Below, piece by piece: positions 60,124 through 64,000 of a stretch of 64,000 nt of DNA. Under the pieces are notes generated by a model. That model saw only the letters and a list, made by a program, of their open reading frames with translations, did not search any database and was not told the origin of the DNA. The stretch comes from Lepas anatifera. Taxonomy: Eukaryota; Arthropoda; Thecostraca; Lepadidae. The translations under genes were made by a program, and so were the position numbers. The DNA is taken from NCBI GenBank assembly GCA_034440635.1, contig JAOTON010001906.1:186001-250000 (forward strand), read 5' to 3'. Numbering within the stretch: position 1 is the first letter of the stretch; each line of letters begins with the position of its first letter.

Positions 60124-61591
60124 GCCGCACAATATCCTTCTGTTAGGGAGGAGCAGCCTTATGGAGGGTTTATCATCCGGAGTGATTTCATAAAAACTCG
60201 ACCCAAAATAATTTTTACTTTAAAAAGGACATGCAGACCGTCTCTTTCATTCGAAATGAGGCTGAGTCATATCAGCAGCGCATTTGGTTTTTCTGCTAGG
60301 AACCGTCGACGATCGAGGCAAAATATTCAATTTCAAGGTGCGTACCGATAATCTTGCCAGTCAATTACAGGTAGTTTGTCTAGATGGAGTTCGATGGAAC
60401 AGCAATGGCTTTCTTCATCTTTTACACAACCATTCTGTAAAATTTGCAGATATCTGCGGATAAGAACCTGCTCCACTCCATGAATTGAGTTTCCTCTTTT
60501 TATTGAATCATGCTAAATGGGTAGAGTAACTGCATATATGGAGCGTTTGTAGAAATAAAACTTTTTCAACCTATCTGAGAATATCGAGGTAAAAATTATG
60601 AAATGAACAGTTAAAACTTGGACAGTAGAAAATTCTAAAACCCATAACCCACATACGTTACTTAACAATTAATTTGTGAGTTACGTATGCAAACACATTT
60701 ATAACACTAATGTTCCGTACAGGAAAAGCGTTGAGGAGGAGCATACTGGTTACTCAGCTACCAAAGTTGACTCCCTCGATAGGATTGCATATGTAGGTAA
60801 ATGTGAGAGAAATCTGGCAGGTGGATGAGGTTTTTTGAACACTGATGCACGCCCCTGGTGTGAAAAATATATGATGTAAAAGTGTAATTTTTAATCAGCC
60901 TACTGGCGACTTTTTATTTGAGATCCAGTGCATGGTATCTTTGCCCGCCTCTAGAAGATTGTGTGGGATAACTTATAATTTCTGAGGGGATGGAAAGTCA
61001 CATTACTGCATCCAGAACGTAGCAGCAGAGATGCTCAGTTGTTAGAGTGATCGAGACCGTATGATTGGAGCCAAAATATTAGAGCCAACACATTTAAAAC
61101 TGCTATGGCTTTTGATAAAACTGTTTTCTTGTGAAACTGTTTTCACTGAAAAATTCTAACACTCGGGGTACAGGTTTTCCAGCAATGAGCCAATACATTT
61201 TTTATGTAAGATATGTTCATGGACTTTCAGAACACGCATATGGTAATCCGAACAAAGTAATTCCATCTTACTAGCTTTACATATTGAAGCCTTGTTATAG
61301 AAGAGGAACTAGATAGCCTTCCGCAACGAAAGCTGCAATGGCAACTCATTATCTTTCCTGCAGGGTTTTCCGCAAAGAAAGGAATATCAAGATTACTTAT
61401 AGCTAGGCATCATGAAACCAACCCGATCGAATGACCAGAGACCGTAGCAATCACAATCGTATCTCTGGAATAAAACTCACCTCGTCTAGACACATAGCGC
61501 GACACTGAGCGGACCGTGTCGATTTATCCTCCTCTGGTGTCGCCACAGCCACACCGGCCAAGCACAAGATTAACGCCACCGCGTGCTTCAT
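42583..61591 (-). CDS. Anosmin-1-like single-pass membrane protein, seven exons (gene span)
   Basis: Seven exons (61481-61591, 53655-53714, 48418-48492, 47401-47607, 46781-46981, 44178-44387, 42583-42957) join in frame to 412 residues plus stop. Order: signal peptide (1-17); ten-cysteine box (C30, C34, C49, C55, C58, C62, C76, C82, C87, C91) with the C-x3-C, C-x5-C-x2-C-x3-C and C-x3-C spacing of the anosmin-1 Cys-rich domain; FNIII-1 (about 101-192); FNIII-2 (about 220-310); transmembrane helix (343-367); cytoplasmic tail of 45 residues. Vertebrate anosmin-1 is a secreted matrix protein acting in heparan-sulphate/FGF signalling and axon guidance, with a WAP domain and four FNIII repeats. Here WAP is absent, only two FNIII are seen and a membrane anchor is present. 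It may be the arthropod orthologue or a paralogue. Every junction is GT/AG and phase 0, so an extra phase-0 exon could have been missed. Confidence 0.8.
43060..43560. promoter_or_regulatory. Candidate enhancer in intron 6
   Basis: A GC-rich intronic island contains ATGCAAAT (43199-43206), CGATTTATGGCC (43232-43243, Hox/Caudal-type TTTATGG), GCTAATTAG (43282-43290), GGTAATTAG near 43114, and CACGTG near 43502 and 43593. Several homeodomain, POU and E-box cores in about 400 bp suggest a cis-regulatory module, possibly for the host gene. Inference from motifs only. Confidence 0.35.
44178..44387 (-). CDS. Exon 6: most of FNIII-2
   Basis: 70 codons between a CACCTCGTGCACAG acceptor and a GTGAGG donor. 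The module shows AEISWEP (W243), DYLVTWEV (W257) and VTLSLWPESIYNIQ, the usual FNIII B, C and E-F patterns. This is the most family-like stretch of the protein. Confidence 0.88.
44536..44696 (+). mobile_element. MITE with GGTGGATCCAG/GATCCGCC ends in intron 5
   Basis: The left end is CGGAGGTGGATCCAGGGG. The reverse complement of the right end is CAGAGGCGGATCTAGGTG, matching at 14 of 18 positions. The flanks GCTGTAAT and GCAGCAAT match at six of eight positions, consistent with an aged hAT-type duplication. Confidence 0.6.
44806..45469 (+). mobile_element. R1 repeat copy D, shortened, TTAA at both ends, intron 5
   Basis: TTAA lies at 44802-44805 and 45470-45473. The left terminus CCTCGCCCCACCGGGGGCC is intact. 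The interior follows copy C in order but has lost about a third of its length through many small deletions, so most AGGTCA hexamers are broken. Confidence 0.8.
46484..46560 (+). repeat. SINE head fragment in intron 5
   Basis: GCGCAGTGGTGAAGTGGATA is A-box-like. The B-box position (GACCCGAGTAAAAAGCCC) is damaged. No family tail follows. Confidence 0.5.
46781..46981 (-). CDS. Exon 5: second half of FNIII-1 and linker
   Basis: 67 codons between a CTCTTTCGCAG acceptor and a GTGCGT donor. The segment VVLINLEPGTALRLLALTRH fits the FNIII E-F strands with the conserved Leu-x-Pro-x-x hydrophobic pattern. A linker rich in Q and L leads to the next module. The donor is the weakest of the set. Read-through would reach a stop at 46679-46681 after about 33 more codons and give a form without FNIII-2 and without the membrane anchor. 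Confidence 0.8.
47050..47215 (+). mobile_element. Diverged MITE in intron 4
   Basis: AGGCAGATCTAGACAC on the left and a right end whose reverse complement begins CTACTGATGCGGATTCAG resemble the GGATCCGCC MITEs, as does the interior with GAAAATCGGTAAAAAAACGG. The target duplication is not clear. Confidence 0.4.
47401..47607 (-). CDS. Exon 4: last cysteine pair and first half of FNIII-1
   Basis: 69 codons between a GTGCCCCCCAG acceptor and a GTAAGA donor. GGGCQKAC closes the box. A short Pro/Ala linker follows and then FNIII strands with the conserved tryptophan in FGWSEARW (W117). The exon ends at QWKELVQ (W146 on a middle strand). The WAP domain expected after the box is not here. Confidence 0.85.
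48418..48492 (-). CDS. Exon 3: cysteine box, third part
   Basis: 25 codons between CTTTCAG and GTGAGT. It begins CWEKC (C-x3-C) and ends CDRLPGC. The cysteine positions align with the vertebrate box, although the last pair here has five intervening residues rather than three. Confidence 0.85.
48930..49580. promoter_or_regulatory. GC-rich island in intron 2
   Basis: Overlapping ORFs on both strands follow composition. TAAT-type and GATA-type cores (CGGTAATTACTC near 49360, CTGATATTATTCC near 49221, TTGATTAGCG near 49525) sit in otherwise GC-rich DNA. A regulatory role is possible, not shown. Confidence 0.25.
49583..49666 (+). pseudogene. tRNA-Leu-like pseudogene
   Basis: GGTCCGAGACGGTCCAAGGC, CTGGT, a long variable arm (TATTCTTGGGGGCGTG) and CGTTCGAATCCCACCGCTG follow eukaryotic tRNA-Leu closely. 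The anticodon loop reads GTGAAGC, placing GAA at the anticodon position, which is not a Leu anticodon. The acceptor arms do not pair. It is therefore a degenerate tRNA or a SINE head. Confidence 0.65.
50107..50897 (+). mobile_element. R2 repeat copy 2, intron 2
   Basis: It begins CACGCGCAACGGAGAAGGGT and ends at CCCTCCATTGGGCTTG followed by TTAG. The left flank is TTCAA. So the two TTAA sites are degenerate here. The interior matches 3652-4514 throughout, including CAAAATAAAGGTCTGACTTT and a GAGGTCAAGGTCACTCAAGG cluster. Confidence 0.75.
51540..52094 (-). pseudogene. Possible degenerate coding fragment with zinc-finger-like Cys clusters
   Basis: On the minus strand, one open stretch ends in SDICRLCLREV. 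A second contains YNLSRINVCSYMNDVFERS and, after one stop, continues in the same frame as LCFKCDKMLSSTDRLEKH, which has C-x2-C-x12-H spacing. CRLCL recalls the start of an insect ZAD domain. The pieces are in different frames, interrupted and without splice sites I trust. It may be a relic, or chance. Confidence 0.2.
53392..53435 (+). repeat. Intronic foldback, ~20-bp stem with a 2-nt loop
   Basis: CATTGGAAAGCGTTCGCACT-A faces TAGTGCGAACACTTTCCAGT-G across AG. One C-A mismatch and one T-G pair interrupt the stem. It lies in intron 2, about 220 bp below exon 2. Confidence 0.8.
53655..53714 (-). CDS. Exon 2: cysteine box, second part
   Basis: The 20-codon exon lies between a TTTTTGTTTCAG acceptor and a GTGAGT donor. 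It contributes KCLQNQACSM, giving C-x5-C and leading into C-x2-C across the next junction, exactly the spacing of vertebrate anosmin-1. Confidence 0.8.
54100..54980. promoter_or_regulatory. GC-rich island in intron 1
   Basis: Overlapping ORFs on both strands have no domain. CAAATTAATGAGC near 54135 and TTCAATTATGG near 54857 are TAAT-type cores. Possible regulatory DNA or an alternative first-exon region; no transcript evidence can be read here. Confidence 0.25.
54985..58740. other. Intron 1: mostly AT-rich; local TTCCAATTATGG repetition at 55560-55870
   Basis: Between 55560 and 55870, TTCCAATTATGG, TTTTGGAAGGA and ATTATTGG(G/C) recur several times, suggesting an old tandem structure. A 99-codon minus-strand ORF at 56127-56426 looks somewhat protein-like but I do not recognise it. 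The rest is featureless. Confidence 0.35.
58750..59560. promoter_or_regulatory. CpG-rich island in intron 1
   Basis: A sharply bounded GC- and CpG-rich block about 2 kb downstream of exon 1. ORFs up to 153 codons on the minus strand are composition-driven (Arg/Ala/Gly/Pro). It could be an internal promoter or enhancer; there is no direct evidence for either. Confidence 0.3.
59570..61480. other. Intron 1, AT-rich, no gene recognised
   Basis: Contains the TA microsatellite listed separately and otherwise nothing recognisable. Confidence 0.5.
60072..60121 (+). repeat. TA dinucleotide microsatellite
   Basis: About 25 TA units inside intron 1. Confidence 0.97.
61481..61591 (-). CDS. Exon 1: start codon, signal peptide, first CxxxC
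   Basis: The start ATG is at 61591-61589 with A at -3. The 37 codons give a signal peptide MKHAVALILCLAGVAVA with a likely cut before TP, then an acidic stretch and QCRAMC, the first cysteine pair of the box. A GTGAGT donor follows at 61480. Confidence 0.85.
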
Positions 61592-61900
61592 CGTTCACCA
61601 CTGACTACACACCGGCCACTCTTCGCCGAGCCTCAGCGTGGGTCTGCGGCGGCGCGGGAGGCGGCGGCGGCGCCGCGGCCTTCGCGCGCAGAATCGCCAG
61701 CGGCGCCGCCTCAGGCGCCCTCCAGCCACCGCGCCGCCGCCCCGCCCGCCCGCAAAAAGGAAGGGTTGTGGAATAATGGGTAGCCAGGCCCGTGGGTCGA
61801 GGGACGGGGGAGCCAGCGGCTGTTCAGTTATGCAAAACAGGGTCCAGTGCGCGGCGCGCCGCTCTTTTGTCCGGGCGGGCGGCTACTGTATGGTGGCGAA
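61592..61900 (-). promoter_or_regulatory. Putative promoter/5' region of the anosmin-like gene
   Basis: Immediately upstream of the start codon the DNA is strongly GC- and CpG-rich (GGCGGCGGCG runs at 61640-61760). On the minus strand GTAGTCAGTGGTGAACG precedes the ATG; TCAGT matches the arthropod initiator core, but it would leave a 5' UTR of only about 12 bases, so the real start may lie further up. No TATA box is evident. Confidence 0.35.
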
Positions 61901-61929
61901 ACGGGTAAACAGTGGGGCGAGATGATTCG

Positions 61930-63070
61930 GCGGTGCCCCAACGCAGACCCACCGCCCTCAACTGCCGTCGGGACAGTTCGAGGTAGTGCTACCATAAAGC
62001 TGTGAAACGTTTTGCATGGAATGGATATAAATGTACTCCTTACTCCTTTCAACCGACAGCGGAGCAGCAGGTTGAATATATCTGGCATCGGCATTGACTA
62101 TGCTTTATCGTTTTGCACCGTCGTCAAAAGCTGGCGGCCCTGCCACAACCATCCCATGGAAACTGGCACCACTGCTCAAGAAGCGCCTGCTACCTCAGAA
62201 GACGGCCACTAGTGGTGAATTCCAGCACGCACCCCGTGCATAAAGGAGCCTAACGATGTGCGAGGAGGGCCAAAGTCCGTGATTAATTACGATTGCGGGA
62301 AATGAGGAGTGCGTGTTGCTGAAATGCCGGCTCCAAGCCGATCGGTTCCTGATGGCAGAAAACACTCACCGATAGTAGAGAACACACGCCACGCAAAGTG
62401 TTCGCTCTTGGGGTATCCTTCGTGTTGTTGAGGAACGTCTACGGGCAACTCCTTGTGGTAAAACAAAACCAGATAAAATATGACTGGATGGTTATTTTCG
62501 ATATAAGGGGAATGAGAGCAGGGACGGGATGGCAAGGCAAATCTGGATTTTTTCAACAGTTTTCGATGTCCGCCTCATTATCAGGCTTTCACCTTAAGGA
62601 TTTTCAGAAGCACCGTTTCGTAGAATGAACTTGTACTCCTATCAGTTTCAAGGGAATCAAAGAACTTAGCGGACTTATGTTCATTCCAGAATCCAGTGAA
62701 CAGGCAGTGAAATAGTATAAGTGTACGAAACTTCCCAGCGTGATCTATAAGAAACTGGCGGTTTGAAACGGTCTTTTCAAGATTTTATATTCAATTTGGG
62801 TTCTGCAAGCCATGGATAGGTAACGTTTGGATCGTTATTTAGGGCAGGAGGGTCGCGCATCAGAACCAAGTGCATGAATGCATCGGTAGTTTGAAAAAGC
62901 CACACGTCGACGCATTCTCATTTTTAGCCTATAAAAACTCGTGAGCTTTGCATGTAATGCTGTCAAATTCCAGGTACTGTATTGCACTACCGAACCGGGT
63001 TTATTTCGCATATGTGTATACCGTGTACAGGAAAGAAAAAGAAGCGTCACTGCCTCAACTGTGCTCTGGA
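61930..63070. other. No gene recognised
   Basis: Upstream flank of the gene. Short ORFs at 62287-62628 on both strands have no domain. Confidence 0.4.
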
Positions 63071-63077
63071 AGAATCT

Positions 63078-63150
63078 CACAAATCCCTCCCCACATGGTA
63101 AGAGTTGGTAATGCCGTATACCATTGGCACTTGGCGCGACATTCCTAACA
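63078..63150 (+). repeat. SINE tail fragment abutting R1 copy E
   Basis: AATCCCTCCCCACATGGTAA, then AGTTGGTAATGCCGTATACC and ATTGGCACTTGGCGC follow the tail of the 16436-16612 family. It ends where R1 similarity starts. Confidence 0.6.
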
Positions 63151-63895
63151 CTGGTAAAGTAAATTTGATAGAAAAATTCCCCGGATTTCCCCGGAATGTG
63201 AACAAAATAATGTGCCCTCGCCAGTGGTTTGACCTTCAGAGGACACGTCTTGGCGTAACATGACCTGAGGTCACGAAAGGTCAGAAAGTGACCTTGCCGT
63301 ATATCAAATGAAGGCCAGTGACGAGACATACACGAATACGTTTGCTTCAGCGCTTCAGCTTGATTAGGTCAAAAGTTATAGACAGCATACTGTTTTGACC
63401 CCTGGTGACCTGTCATGACCTCAGACAAGTCAAAGGGAAAATATCGCCCCTAGAATCTGTTAAAGGGTGACTAAGAATGTTTTGCCGAGAAATTGGGGCA
63501 GCTGCAATCATTTTTGTGACTTAGATCATAAGACAGCTTTTCCCCATGGTTTTTACATGAGAAAGATCACCTCGTGACCTGACCTCAGGTCACCAAATCT
63601 AAAAATCCCGGATACAAATTGTGTAGACCCTGGAGGGGTCATAAAGTGTAAAACGTTTCAAATCGACCGGCTTAAAAATGCAGCTGTGGTAGAGCTTAAA
63701 AGTTGAAGTTAGTTGACCTTGTTTGACCTCGTCTGATGACTTGACCTAGGGTGGCCCGGAGTAAACAAATTCAGGGATGGGGAAAATGATGGGGTGAGAG
63801 GTGGACCCTCAACCGTGGTGCTGCGCCTAGTCGTTTTTTGTCATTCGGTAACAAGCTTAGAGGGATCATCGATGCACCCCCCGGTGGGGCGAGGG
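63151..63895 (-). mobile_element. R1 repeat copy E, inverted, truncated at its right end
   Basis: The element's left terminus is at 63895 (reverse complement CCCTCGCCCCACCGGGGGG), next to TTAA at 63896-63899. Reading down the minus strand it follows copy C with many AGGTCA/TGACCT hexamers until about 63151, where similarity stops before the right terminus and a SINE tail begins. Confidence 0.8.
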
Positions 63896-64000
63896 TTAAA
63901 TTGAAAACACTTCTCGATCAGTTTTTTATTTCATTCTTATACAATAGCAGGAGAACAGACGCGAAAGAAGTGAACAACAAAACACAGAAAATAAGCAATA

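Noticed and set aside
62835..63329. 164-codon minus-strand ORF
   Set aside because: It begins inside R1 copy E and continues through the SINE tail; a repeat by-product.

Overview
The window looks like animal nuclear DNA, most likely arthropod. There are no bacterial-style operons. The one convincing host gene is split into seven short exons with GT/AG junctions over 19 kb, and the rest is introns, dispersed repeats, tRNA-derived SINE-like units, MITEs and microsatellites. The taxon is an inference: the anosmin-like gene with GC-rich exons fits an arthropod, perhaps a crustacean, but nothing here fixes the species.

Right third (42583-61591, minus strand). A single gene reads from a signal-peptide exon at 61591 to a stop at 42583. 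Its conceptual product is 412 residues: signal peptide, a ten-cysteine box with the spacing of the anosmin-1 (Kallmann protein) Cys-rich domain, two fibronectin type III modules, a transmembrane helix and a 45-residue tail. All six introns are phase 0. I see no WAP domain, which vertebrate anosmin-1 carries between the Cys box and the first FNIII. The introns hold MITEs, two TTAA-flanked repeats, a tRNA-Leu-like pseudogene, a foldback, and several GC-rich islands that may be regulatory.

Left and middle (1-42500). I find no intact host gene. There are two degenerate coding relics: a short frameshifted fragment at 516-819, and a frameshifted copy of a repeat-encoded invertebrate protein at 21015-22044. 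The space is dominated by mobile and repetitive DNA. Family R1 (five copies in the whole window) is a TTAA-flanked, roughly 0.7-1.0 kb non-coding element with GC-rich inverted termini, piggyBac-like in form. Families R2 and R3 begin with CACGCGC next to TTAA or a degenerate form of it. All three are packed with AGGTCA/TGACCT hexamers. A 2.6 kb array at 23920-26550 is built from short GGCGCC-bearing units organised into higher-order units of about 540-570 bp. Each higher-order unit carries a pair of hairpins whose arms change together between units. Short hAT-type MITEs, some with 8-bp target duplications, cluster near 33.2-34.1 kb.

I do not see a new multi-gene system. The observations most worth checking are the WAP-less, membrane-anchored anosmin-like gene, the TTAA-flanked AGGTCA-rich families, and the co-varying hairpins in the GGCGCC array.
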